NCBI RefSeq assembly: GCF_007997305.1
Contig: NZ_VORZ01000002.1
Location: 124,001-188,000, forward strand
DNA: 64,000 bases
Source of the DNA: Psychrobacter frigidicola
GTDB lineage: Bacteria > Pseudomonadota > Gammaproteobacteria > Pseudomonadales > Moraxellaceae
Direction: 5' to 3'
This document shows positions 8,129-16,446 of the stretch, in pieces. A program made the translations under genes and the position numbers. Numbering within the stretch: position 1 is the stretch's first letter; each line of letters opens with the position of its first letter. The notes beneath the pieces are model-generated. The model worked only from the letters and a program-made list of their open reading frames with translations. It ran no database searches and had not been told where the DNA came from.

Positions 8129-10201
8129 ATGATCGAATTTAAAGACGTTGGTGTTCGCCGTGATGGTCGTGAATTATTTGCTGGTGCTAGCTTTCAGTTG
8201 CATCCAGGTCACAAAGTTGGCTTAACGGGCAACAACGGAACCGGTAAATCCACTTTGTTTGCCTTGTTATTAACGCGGATGGGCACGGGTGATACGGAGG
8301 TCACGGTAGATCGCGGTGAAGTAAGTATTCCAGATAGCTGGCATGTGGCGCACATGGCGCAAGAAGTGGGTGCAAGCACACAAACAGCAATTGACTATGT
8401 GCTGAGCGGTGATGAGCAATGGTATAAAATCAATGAAGCGTTAAGTGATTTAAGCACCGTTAGTGATGACCAAATTGGCGTATTGCATCAGCAATTTGAT
8501 GAAATTGATGGTTATCGCACCCCAACCAAAGCGGCACAAATTATGGCGGGTTTGGGCTTTAATACCAGTCAGCATGAATTGCCAGTAGAAGGCTTTTCTG
8601 GTGGTTGGCGTATGCGCTTAAATCTAGCCAAAACCTTGATGAGCCGTGCAGATTTAATGTTACTCGATGAGCCGACCAACCATTTGGACTTGGATGCTAT
8701 TCTTTGGCTTGAGACTTGGATCAATGCATTTACTGGTCTGGTTATCGTTATCTCGCATGACCAAACTTTCTTGGACAATACCGTTGGTCATATATTGCAC
8801 GTTGAGCAAAAGAAAATCACTTTGTATACCGGCAATTATCAACAATTTATTCGTACCCGTCATGAACGGATGGCGCAGCAGCAGCAGGCTTTTGAGAAGC
8901 AAGAAGCGACGAAGGCACATCTAGATGACTTTATCCGCCGTTTCCGCGCCAAAGCCAGTAAGGCTAAGCAAGCGCAGAGTCGTATCAAACAGCTTGAGCG
9001 TATGAGTGAGCTATCACCAATGATGGCGGATAATCCGTTCTCGTTTCAGTTTTATGAGCCGGCCAACATGAGCTCGCCATTGATTGAGCTCACCAATGCT
9101 GATATTGGTTACACCGACACACCGCTACTGCATAACGCGAATGTGCAAGTAACGCCTGATACCCGTATTGGTCTACTTGGGATGAATGGTGCAGGTAAAT
9201 CGACTTTAATTAAAGCACTGGTCGGTGAGCTTGGCGTACTATCTGGCACTTATAATGTCTCAGATACGCTTAAATTAGGCTATTTTAATCAGCATCAAAT
9301 GGATGCTTTAGACGCTGTCGCCACCCCGTTACAGATGATGCGCCGTTTGGCTGGTAAAACATCAGACGCTGAATTGCGCTCATTTCTGGGTGGTTTTGAT
9401 TTTCGTGGCGACCGTATCGATACGCCAAGTGAGCTGTTTTCAGGTGGCGAGCGTGCGCGTTTAACCTTAGCTTTGATTGTTTGGCAACGCCCTAACGTAC
9501 TAGTGCTTGATGAGCCCACTAACCATTTAGACTTACAAATGCGCCAAGCCCTAACCATGGCATTACAAGGTTTTGAGGGTGCTGTAGTACTAGTCTCGCA
9601 TGATCGTGAGCTGATTGCTAACGTCTGTGATGAGCTGTATCTGGTACATGACGGTATCATCGAAGAGTTCGATGGCGATATCAATGACTACGGTAAATGG
9701 TTATCCGATAAACGCAAGGAAGCCAACAGTTCAGATAAAGGCGCTGATAAAAAAGGCAAGAATAAAAAAGCCAAGAAAAAGTTCGTGAATAAAGACGACG
9801 TTTCACGTGAAACAGATGCTAATACGAACGGTTCTGAACCTGATAACTCAAAGCACGCTAAAAAAAAACTAGCAAATCCTAAGTCAAATACAAGCACGAC
9901 CACTGAATCATCGCTTACAAAAGAAGAGCAGCGCAAACTGGCCGCTGACCAGCGCAAGCTTACGGCGCCTGTTCGCCGTGAGATTGAGAACACAGAAAAG
10001 GCTTTGACTAAAATTGACGATAAGCTAGCAAGTTTAGAGGATAAGCTTGCTGACACTGACCTTTATGAAGAAAGCCGTAAAGCTGATTTAATGAGCCTAC
10101 TTGATGAGCAAACGTCATTACAGCAGCAGCATAGCGACCATGAGGAAAGCTTATTGCTGGCAATGACGACCTTAGAGGATATGGAAGCTGAGTTTAGCTA
10201 A
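8129..10201 (+). CDS. yheS: ABC-F family ATPase, YheS type
   Basis: Duplicated-ATPase protein of the ABC-F class, which acts on ribosomes rather than transporting. The 690 residues hold two ATPase domains. Walker A motifs are GNNGTGKST (about residue 34) and GMNGAGKST (about 350). Signature motifs are FSGGWRMRL and FSGGERARL, and both Walker B motifs are followed by DEPTNHLDL. The linker has FRAKASKAKQAQSRIK, as in E. coli YheS, and the domain order and C-terminal coiled coil match that protein. A Lys-rich, Ser/Thr-rich insert lies between the second ATPase and the coiled coil (about 530-610). A near-perfect parS 16-mer lies in this insert. Single gene followed by a strong terminator. Confidence 0.93.
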   Translation: MIEFKDVGVRRDGRELFAGASFQLHPGHKVGLTGNNGTGKSTLFALLLTRMGTGDTEVTVDRGEVSIPDSWHVAHMAQEVGASTQTAIDYVLSGDEQWYKINEALSDLSTVSDDQIGVLHQQFDEIDGYRTPTKAAQIMAGLGFNTSQHELPVEGFSGGWRMRLNLAKTLMSRADLMLLDEPTNHLDLDAILWLETWINAFTGLVIVISHDQTFLDNTVGHILHVEQKKITLYTGNYQQFIRTRHERMAQQQQAFEKQEATKAHLDDFIRRFRAKASKAKQAQSRIKQLERMSELSPMMADNPFSFQFYEPANMSSPLIELTNADIGYTDTPLLHNANVQVTPDTRIGLLGMNGAGKSTLIKALVGELGVLSGTYNVSDTLKLGYFNQHQMDALDAVATPLQMMRRLAGKTSDAELRSFLGGFDFRGDRIDTPSELFSGGERARLTLALIVWQRPNVLVLDEPTNHLDLQMRQALTMALQGFEGAVVLVSHDRELIANVCDELYLVHDGIIEEFDGDINDYGKWLSDKRKEANSSDKGADKKGKNKKAKKKFVNKDDVSRETDANTNGSEPDNSKHAKKKLANPKSNTSTTTESSLTKEEQRKLAADQRKLTAPVRREIENTEKALTKIDDKLASLEDKLADTDLYEESRKADLMSLLDEQTSLQQQHSDHEESLLLAMTTLEDMEAEFS
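9799..9814. promoter_or_regulatory. parS-like ParB-binding site
   Basis: CGTTTCACGTGAAACA matches the ParB consensus TGTTTCACGTGAAACA at 15 of 16 positions and is palindromic apart from the first base. It lies inside the coding region of the ABC-F gene, in its low-complexity insert. Confidence 0.8.
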
Positions 10202-10236
10202 GCGGATAAATAGCTAAAATTGAGGAAGTGAGACAT

Positions 10237-10267
10237 AAAAAGGGGAGAGCGCAAGCTCTCCCCTTTT
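10237..10267 (+). terminator. Rho-independent terminator, bidirectional
   Basis: Stem AAAGGGGAGAGC/GCTCTCCCCTTT with a GCAA tetraloop and T/A runs. It lies between the convergent ABC-F and RlpA-like genes and can serve both. Confidence 0.93.
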
Positions 10268-10289
10268 ATTACTTTATGACGCTACCCAG

Positions 10290-10652
10290 TTATTGTCTAC
10301 GGTATTTGCCATCACCGTAAGATAATACCTGCAAACTGGTCGTACAAAGTTGACAGTTTATTTTACCAGCAGCGGCTCTAGATAAATCAAGAATTCGACC
10401 GCGAATAAAAGGTCCTCTATCTGTAATTTTCACTATCACGCTCTGCTTTGTCTTCTGGTTGGTCACTTTCACCTTTGTACCAAACGGCAGCGTTTTATGC
10501 GCGGCAGTTAAGGAATTCATATTAAAGATACTACCACTAGCGGTACGTTTACCATGAAATTTCTTGCCGTAATAACTGGTGTTAGCGGCAAAAACGCTGG
10601 TACTTAATAATAGTGATAAGGTGATAGCCAAAGACTTGATCAAATAAGACAT
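10290..10652 (-). CDS. RlpA-like secreted double-psi beta-barrel protein
   Basis: 120 residues with a clear signal peptide (MSYLIKSLAITLSLLLSTSVFA, cleavage after VFA). The mature part is one double-psi beta-barrel domain: SYYGKKFHGKRTASGSIFNM, LTAAHKTLPFGTKVKVTN, and ITDRGPFIRGRILDLSRAAA. These are the RlpA-family signatures, including the ASG and TDRGPF segments around the catalytic Asp of lytic RlpA. It lacks the lipobox and C-terminal SPOR domain of full RlpA, so it is a short periplasmic relative, probably acting on peptidoglycan glycan strands. AAGG precedes the ATG. Confidence 0.88.
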   Translation of the reverse strand: MSYLIKSLAITLSLLLSTSVFAANTSYYGKKFHGKRTASGSIFNMNSLTAAHKTLPFGTKVKVTNQKTKQSVIVKITDRGPFIRGRILDLSRAAAGKINCQLCTTSLQVLSYGDGKYRRQ

Positions 10653-11084
10653 TTAATACCTTTTTGTAATGTATGAGATAGACAGATGGGCTTGCCTATG
10701 TTATCCATATTCGCTATGAGTATGAATAATATACATATTTTACAACAGCAAGCTTACCATGGCCTTACAGACGTGTAAAAAACCGCCAAGTTCAAATGCT
10801 CCTTTCTTATTGACTAAGCTCACATTGTGGCAACAATGATTAAAAAGTAATGATGCTAGAATTATCATGACTTACTCTGGTGATAAGGTTACAAACACCC
10901 AAAGTCACCTACATAAATTGAATAGATGAACCGCTGATGTTGCTTAGCATTACTATTAGTAAGGCTTCATCAGCAATAGTTTTAATATACAGACTATAGC
11001 TATATAGACTTTAGTATCATATCGTTGAAAATTTGCATAACCCCATAATTAAAAAGCTTGCACCTATCTTAAGGGAAAACCACA
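10653..11084. other. Divergent gap between the RlpA-like gene and cbpA
   Basis: Contains a candidate heat-shock promoter next to cbpA. At 10933-10974 the arms GCTGATG/CATCAGC enclose a further TTAC/GTAA stem, so this stretch could fold in RNA or act as a binding site. No gene is visible. Confidence 0.55.
11024..11049 (+). promoter_or_regulatory. Candidate sigma32 (heat-shock) promoter of cbpA
   Basis: GTTGAAA (11024-11030) followed by CCCCATAAT (11041-11049) resembles the RpoH consensus CTTGAAA / CCCCATnT. The spacing of 10-11 bp is at the short end. It lies 36 bases upstream of the J-domain gene, a class often under RpoH control. Confidence 0.5.
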
Positions 11085-12080
11085 ATGGCAGAAAAAAACT
11101 ACTATGACATTCTAGGCGTTAAAAAAGACGCGACAGATGCAGATATTAAAAAGAAATACCGTAAGTTAGTGCGTCAATATCATCCTGATGTCAGTGATGA
11201 TCCTGATGCTGATAATAAGATTGCCGTGATTAACAACGCTTATGAGACCATCAGAGACAAAGAAAAGCGCGCTGAATACGATGCTATGCTTGCCAATCCA
11301 TTTGCAGGCCAAGGCGGCGGTGGATTTGGCGGACAAGCTGGCGGTGGTCAACGCTGGAATGATATGAAAGGTCAGTTTGGTGAAGGTGAAGCCTTCGGTG
11401 GTGGCGGATTCCGGTTTGATGATATCTTTTCAGCTTTTGGGGGTGGTGCACGCGGTCAAGCTGGTGGTCAATCACAGCGTGGCGGTTTTGATCAGTTTGG
11501 CGGTGGTTTTAGCTCGCGGGACAGCAAAGGCCAAGACCAACATGCGGAAATTAATGTTGATTTGGCATCGGTTTACAATGGCGATGAATATAGCATTAAG
11601 TTGAATGTCCCTGTCCGTCAGATTAATGGTAGCGTGGACTATGAAAATAAAACGCTTAAAATCAAAATTCCTAAAGGCATCACTGACGGCAAACAAATTC
11701 GCCTGACAGGACAAGGGGCTGCTGGCAGTGGTAGCGGCAAAAATGGCGATTTGTTTTTAAAAGTTAAAATTATCCACGCCAGTAATATGCGTTTAGATGG
11801 TGCGAACGTGTACCAAACGGTAAATATTACCCCGTGGGAAGCGGCGCTCGGTGAAAAAATTAACGTCACTACCCCAGCAGGCACTTTAGGCGTTAATATT
11901 CCAAAGAATACAAAATCTGGTAGCAATTTGCGTCTCAAAGGCAAAGGTATTCCTGCCAAACAAGCGGGCGATTTATACTTGACGTTGAATATCGTTAATC
12001 CGGACGTCAGCACTGATGCGGCAAAAGAAGCTTATGAGCAACTCAAACAAGCCTTTTCTGACACCACTATTAGCCGTTAA
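11085..12080 (+). CDS. cbpA: CbpA-type DnaJ co-chaperone
   Basis: J-domain co-chaperone that stimulates DnaK ATPase and presents unfolded clients; CbpA also binds curved DNA in E. coli. Residues 1-70 are a J domain with the essential HPD (33-35) in VRQYHPDVSDD. A Gly/Phe-rich linker (about 72-145) follows, then two beta C-terminal substrate-binding domains. There are no CxxCxGxG zinc repeats, which separates it from DnaJ, and the length (331) fits CbpA. The next gene encodes a CbpM-like modulator 87 bases on, confirming the assignment. Confidence 0.93.
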   Translation: MAEKNYYDILGVKKDATDADIKKKYRKLVRQYHPDVSDDPDADNKIAVINNAYETIRDKEKRAEYDAMLANPFAGQGGGGFGGQAGGGQRWNDMKGQFGEGEAFGGGGFRFDDIFSAFGGGARGQAGGQSQRGGFDQFGGGFSSRDSKGQDQHAEINVDLASVYNGDEYSIKLNVPVRQINGSVDYENKTLKIKIPKGITDGKQIRLTGQGAAGSGSGKNGDLFLKVKIIHASNMRLDGANVYQTVNITPWEAALGEKINVTTPAGTLGVNIPKNTKSGSNLRLKGKGIPAKQAGDLYLTLNIVNPDVSTDAAKEAYEQLKQAFSDTTISR

Positions 12081-12167
12081 AAAAAGTCCTTAACAATAGC
12101 TTTAATAGCCATAATAGAGATAACGAGCACACGCTAACGATGACATAAAGAGCAAACGAGGATAATA

Positions 12168-12494
12168 ATGATGAAACACTCGCCTGAATTAACTGACATT
12201 ATCATGAGCTTAGATGAGCTGATATCCGCCTGTGGTCAAGAGCGCCAATGGGTTATCGCTTTGATTGAGGAAAGTATTATTGAATATGACGTGCCCGATA
12301 GTGAACAGTTTAGTGGTTATCAGCTGACCACGGTTCGCCGTGCGTCTCGTCTTAGCCGTGATTTTGACGCCAGCGTCCCCGCTCTCGGTCTTATAATTGA
12401 ATTATTAGATGAGATTGAGCAGCTGCGCCAATTCAAGCGCCAGTATGACGCTGATAACGCCATGATTGAAGTAGAAGTCAGTAGTTTAAAGTAG
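12168..12494 (+). CDS. cbpM: CbpM-like chaperone modulator
   Basis: Small helical protein of 108 residues. Homologues bind the CbpA J domain and inhibit its action on DnaK. It has the CbpM pattern: an N-terminal SLDELISACGQERQWVIALIEESIIEY segment with a MerR-like helix, then YQLTTVRRASRLSRDFDASVPALGLIIELLDEIEQL, followed by a short helical tail. GAGGA lies 7 bases before the first ATG; a second ATG follows at once. It sits directly behind cbpA, the usual operon. Confidence 0.9.
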   Translation: MMKHSPELTDIIMSLDELISACGQERQWVIALIEESIIEYDVPDSEQFSGYQLTTVRRASRLSRDFDASVPALGLIIELLDEIEQLRQFKRQYDADNAMIEVEVSSLK

Positions 12495-12596
12495 GATGAT
12501 TAATCTATCGTTAATATTCAAATAGATTAAAAGCTGATTTCAAACTTTATTCATAGCTATTGCTTTAATAAAAAAATTATCAATAACGGACAACAT

Positions 12597-12619
12597 AAAA
12601 GGGCAATCGATGCCCTTTT
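12597..12619. terminator. Rho-independent terminator, bidirectional
   Basis: Stem AAAAGGGCA/TGCCCTTTT with a 5-base loop and further T residues. It lies between the convergent cbpM and MFS genes. Confidence 0.85.
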
Positions 12620-12692
12620 TATTTTATCAATAACTTATTCAAATTGTTACTTAAACCATTCCGGTCCTCGTTAAATCATAGCGTTCCGATGA

Positions 12693-13880
12693 TTACTTCG
12701 CCCTAAATCCATTGTTTTTGGCGGTCCACACGATTGATAAGCCAAGTAACGCCAGCGCGAGCACTGCCCACGGAAAGGACACTGCGCCAATACGCTGCAA
12801 TAGCAGCGCACCTGCCACCCCGCCGCCCGCGACTGCTAAATTAAATATCGTCACAAACATCGACTGTGCCACATCGGCATTCTTACCCGCTGCCCCTGCC
12901 AAAGCGGTTTGTAGTAGTATCGGTGCGCCGCCAAAGGTGAGCCCCCATATCGCAATGCCCACTAGAACAAGTGCCGTTGAGCCGCTGGAAAAGCCCAATA
13001 TTAAAGCCGCTACTGCAAATCCGCTCAGACTTATCAAAGCCATGGCACGTAGCCAGTGATCGACTAATAATCCAGTCAGCCAGATTCCTACCATAGCCGC
13101 AATGCCGAACAGTAGTAGCACTACATCCACGCGCTCTGCCAGCCCGACTGATACTAAAAATGGTTCGATGTAGGTATAAAGAAGATTATGAGCGGTTATC
13201 CAGACGAATAACGTTAGCAGCACTGGACGGATACCTGGCATCAAAAAAATGCGCTTAATGGGTAAGCGCTGTTTAACTGACTGACCTTCAAAGTCCGGTA
13301 TCGCTAACCGTATCCAGAATAGCAATAACAAGGTTAGCGCTGACATGATCCAAAAGACCCCACGCCAGTCAAATAGCAGACCCAACCAAGTTCCTAATGG
13401 AATTCCGAGGGCCAGCGCAATAGGTTGACCCACACCTGTAATGGCCAATGCCCGCCCGCGCATATTGTCTGCCACCATACGAAGCACATAACCAGGTAAC
13501 AACCCCCATATCACCCCAGCTGCCATCCCTGCGGCAAAGCGTGCCACTATAATAATGCTATAGCTACTGGATAAAGTTGTGACAATATTAAATACTAACA
13601 AAGCCCCGACCGCCAACATGAACAGCCGCCTGCGGTTCCAACTGCGGGTAGCAGCGATAACGGGGATAGCGGCTAGCACTGAGCCTAGCGCATAGAAAGT
13701 TATTAGCTGACCAGCAAGCGCTTTTGATACGCCTAAGGACTCACTTATTTGTGGTAGTAGACCTGCTGGCATGGTTTCGGTCATGATAGCGAGGAAACCT
13801 GCCAAGGTGAAGGCCAGTAGCTTCCAGATAGGTAAACCAGAAACAGCAGGGGCGGACACTTTATGATCGTTGTTACTCAT
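12693..13880 (-). CDS. MFS transporter, DHA1-type (AraJ/SotB-like)
   Basis: Twelve-segment major facilitator protein of 395 residues, most likely a proton-driven exporter of a small molecule. The DHA1 features are visible: the N-terminal ETMPAGLLPQISESLGVSKALAGQL, the loop 2-3 motif ATRSWNRRRLF in place of the classical GRxxDRxGRR, and motif C-like glycines in GVGQPIALALGIPLGTWLG of segment 5. This pattern is common in AraJ/SotB/YdhP-type sugar or drug exporters. The substrate cannot be read from sequence. GGAG precedes the ATG, and it appears to be transcribed alone. Confidence 0.85.
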   Translation of the reverse strand: MSNNDHKVSAPAVSGLPIWKLLAFTLAGFLAIMTETMPAGLLPQISESLGVSKALAGQLITFYALGSVLAAIPVIAATRSWNRRRLFMLAVGALLVFNIVTTLSSSYSIIIVARFAAGMAAGVIWGLLPGYVLRMVADNMRGRALAITGVGQPIALALGIPLGTWLGLLFDWRGVFWIMSALTLLLLFWIRLAIPDFEGQSVKQRLPIKRIFLMPGIRPVLLTLFVWITAHNLLYTYIEPFLVSVGLAERVDVVLLLFGIAAMVGIWLTGLLVDHWLRAMALISLSGFAVAALILGFSSGSTALVLVGIAIWGLTFGGAPILLQTALAGAAGKNADVAQSMFVTIFNLAVAGGGVAGALLLQRIGAVSFPWAVLALALLGLSIVWTAKNNGFRAK

Positions 13881-14468
13881 ATAGTCAGCGCTCCTATTGT
13901 TATAGCGACTATAGAAGTTATACCGTTTGTTTTCATGCGGATAATATAAGGCATGTGGGTTATACGAGTAATACAGGATATATTGAAAGTGAAGCTGGCA
14001 ATGTTCATTTTTCTATTAATGCTCATGTTAACTTCTTTTAATAATAGGTAAAAACCCCTTTCCATAACTGGTTAGGGTAGCAAGACATTATGGTCTTTTA
14101 TAAATAGAGGATATTAAGCACTAAAATTGACGCCGACAAAGCTATAGAAGCTAAGAGTAAGGTAGGCTAGTCCGTGTAACCAGAATCTGTAAACAGATTT
14201 TATAAACAGACTTGGTAAATATAGTATGTATTGTCAAAACAGGTGCAGTATAACTGTGTTTTCAAAACTTACCCACTATGTCCTGTACCATTTTGTTAAG
14301 TACGAAACCCTTACTACATATGATGATTTGTTTATTTGTTACAATAGTTTTGGATTAAATACTAGTAAGAGAATTACGAGTTTTAGGCAAAAAAAAGGGC
14401 AGTTAGTGCCCTTTTTTTTATTAATTTTTTATCACTATAAATAATAGTTTGTTAAATATTAAGTCTAC
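13881..14468. other. Gap between the MFS gene and sstT
   Basis: Near 14184-14199 there is an AATCTGT/ACAGATT palindrome with a 2-base centre, an operator-like site. The sstT terminator occupies the right end. Short open frames here have no ribosome binding site or protein-like composition, and I reject them. Confidence 0.5.
14389..14419 (-). terminator. Rho-independent terminator of sstT
   Basis: Stem AAAAAAAGGGCA/TGCCCTTTTTTT with a 5-base loop, 49 bases past the sstT stop. It is flanked by T runs in both directions. Confidence 0.88.
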
Positions 14469-15671
14469 TTAACGCGCATATTTAGGGTCAGCTGCTGCCG
14501 TGAACAGCACATCAGTCGATGAGTTCAGCGCCGTTTCAGCTGAATCTTGCACCACACCAATGATAAAGCCAATCGCCACTACTTGCATGGCAATATCGTT
14601 AGGGATACTAAATAAGCTACTGGCAAGTGGGATTAATAATAATGAACCGCCAGCCACACCCGATGCACCGCACGCGCTAATGGTCGCGACGATACTTAAT
14701 AATAAGGCGGATGCAAAGCTCACTTCGATACCCAGTGTATGCGCAGCTGCAAGCGTTAACACGTTAATCGTAATTGCCGCGCCTGCCATATTAATAGTCG
14801 CACCCAACGGAATAGTGACTGAATACGTATCTTCATGCAGACCAAGCTTGCTTGCAAGGTTCATATTAACTGGAATATTTGCCGCTGAGCTACGGGTAAA
14901 AAATGCCGTGATTCCTGATTCACGCAAGCAGGTAAATACCAGCGGATATGGGTTTTTACCCGTCTTAACAAAGACGATTAATGGATTGGCTACTAAGGCG
15001 ATAAATAGCATACAGCCTACCAATACCTCTAATAATCGCCAATAGGTGGTCAACGCATCAAATCCGGTTACCGCCACAGTATTGGCAACTAAGCCTAAAA
15101 TACCGAATGGTGCTAAGGCAATCACCCATTTCACCACTTGTGAGATGGCGTCGGCAAAATCGCCGACCACTGTGCGCGTAGCGTCACTAGCGTGCTTGAG
15201 AGCAAAACCAATAATAATTGCCCACGCTAAAATACCAATATAATTGGCTTCAGCGATGGCGTTGACGGGATTGGCGACCAAGTTAAGTAGTAAATTGGTC
15301 AGCACTTCTTGTAGGTCAGCAGGTGGCACTTGCTCAATAGTAGCATTGATTAATACCAGCTTGGTGGGAAATAACATACTTGCGACCACCGCAGTCAGCG
15401 CGGCTAAAAACGTGCCGAACATATACATAATAATGACGGGTTTGACATAGACCTCATTACCACTACGATGCTGGCTAATCGCCGCCATGACTAAGACAAA
15501 CACCAGTACCGGTGCCACAGCTTTTAGCGCCCCGACGAATAAAGTACCGAGCAAGCCCAAGGCAATGCCAATATCGGGCGCCAGCCAACCGATTAACACC
15601 CCTAATATTAAGCCAAGAATAATCAGCGGTACTAGCCCTATTCGCTGGTACATCGCAATCAATGAACGCAT
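14469..15671 (-). CDS. sstT: Serine/threonine:Na+ symporter
   Basis: Inner-membrane dicarboxylate/amino acid:cation symporter family protein importing serine and threonine with sodium. The 400 residues have about eight membrane segments and two re-entrant loops. The serine-rich HP1 region appears as [21 protein letters not shown]. The TM7 NMAG motif appears as [18 protein letters not shown], and the HP2 region [19 protein letters not shown] follows. This combination is SstT rather than GltP. A GTG lies immediately before the ATG; AGGTGG sits 5 bases before the ATG, so the ATG was taken. Terminated by a strong hairpin. Confidence 0.94.
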   Translation of the reverse strand: MRSLIAMYQRIGLVPLIILGLILGVLIGWLAPDIGIALGLLGTLFVGALKAVAPVLVFVLVMAAISQHRSGNEVYVKPVIIMYMFGTFLAALTAVVASMLFPTKLVLINATIEQVPPADLQEVLTNLLLNLVANPVNAIAEANYIGILAWAIIIGFALKHASDATRTVVGDFADAISQVVKWVIALAPFGILGLVANTVAVTGFDALTTYWRLLEVLVGCMLFIALVANPLIVFVKTGKNPYPLVFTCLRESGITAFFTRSSAANIPVNMNLASKLGLHEDTYSVTIPLGATINMAGAAITINVLTLAAAHTLGIEVSFASALLLSIVATISACGASGVAGGSLLLIPLASSLFSIPNDIAMQVVAIGFIIGVVQDSAETALNSSTDVLFTAAADPKYAR

Positions 15672-15936
15672 CACTCCACCTTTAACTGAGTTAGTAAAAG
15701 TTTGATAAAGACCATTAACGAAAAATAAGTCATATCAATACTATAATAATCGGCAGATGGTAGCATTATTTCAGATATTCGCCTACTGTAATAAGGCAGG
15801 TGCATGCGTTCAAAGGCCGTGATGGCAAGTTTGAAATGTGAGATGAAAGAGTCTGTTAGAGAACGAGTTAAATAAAAAATATAGCTAGATAGAAAGGGAG
15901 TTAAGTATCGTTATGGAAGACAGGAAAATATGTCAG

Positions 15937-16440
15937 CTATACTTTAAAATGCGTTAGCTCATAGTTTAAATTTTGATAGTGCTTATATTTATCGCGTCCT
16001 TCTTGCACACTTGTGGTATCAGGCTTGATAATCTCAAGCACCCGCGTTGGTTGGGCATAGTTGGTGGCGCTCATAAAATCATTGACTGGACGCGCCGTGG
16101 TATTAATCACAATACCTTTAAATGCTTCTGGCATATAAGTGCTGAGTAGCACCGGTGCTAAAGGCTGTTCTTTAATAATGACTTCTGTTTCTGTATCAAT
16201 AGCCTCAGCATCGTCTGTAGACCTGTCACTTTTATCATCTATTAAACGTTGATGGGGAATAAAGCTGGTAGCATTCTGTGCCCAAAGCGCTTCATCAAGT
16301 TCACCAAGCAACATCTCATCATCAGCAAGGATGAGTAGCGATTGGCTGCTTTTGTTCAGGGCAGTTTGGGTTAGCTGACAAATAAAGCCCAAGATATCTT
16401 GGGCTTTACTGTTGCTTAATACATAAAAACTAATTTGCAT
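15937..16440 (-). CDS. holC: DNA polymerase III chi subunit
   Basis: Chi links the clamp loader (through psi) to single-strand binding protein on the lagging strand. The 167 residues start MQISFYVLSNSKAQDILGFICQLTQTAL and contain LADDEMLLGELDEALWAQNATSFIPH, the typical chi core. The segment before the C-terminal VINTTARPVNDF is expanded by an acidic insert of about 35 residues (roughly 75-108) not found in E. coli chi. It lies 6 bases after pepA, the standard pepA-holC order of gammaproteobacteria, so they are co-transcribed. valS, which often follows, is absent here. Confidence 0.9.
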   Translation of the reverse strand: MQISFYVLSNSKAQDILGFICQLTQTALNKSSQSLLILADDEMLLGELDEALWAQNATSFIPHQRLIDDKSDRSTDDAEAIDTETEVIIKEQPLAPVLLSTYMPEAFKGIVINTTARPVNDFMSATNYAQPTRVLEIIKPDTTSVQEGRDKYKHYQNLNYELTHFKV

Positions 16441-16446
16441 GAAAGT

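Noticed and set aside
13877-14065. Open frame of 62 codons overlapping the MFS gene start by four bases
   Set aside because: No ribosome binding site, no protein-like composition, and it covers the probable promoter region of the MFS gene.
14226-14444. Open frame of 72 codons upstream of the sstT terminator
   Set aside because: It runs through the terminator stem of sstT and has no ribosome binding site or recognisable domain.
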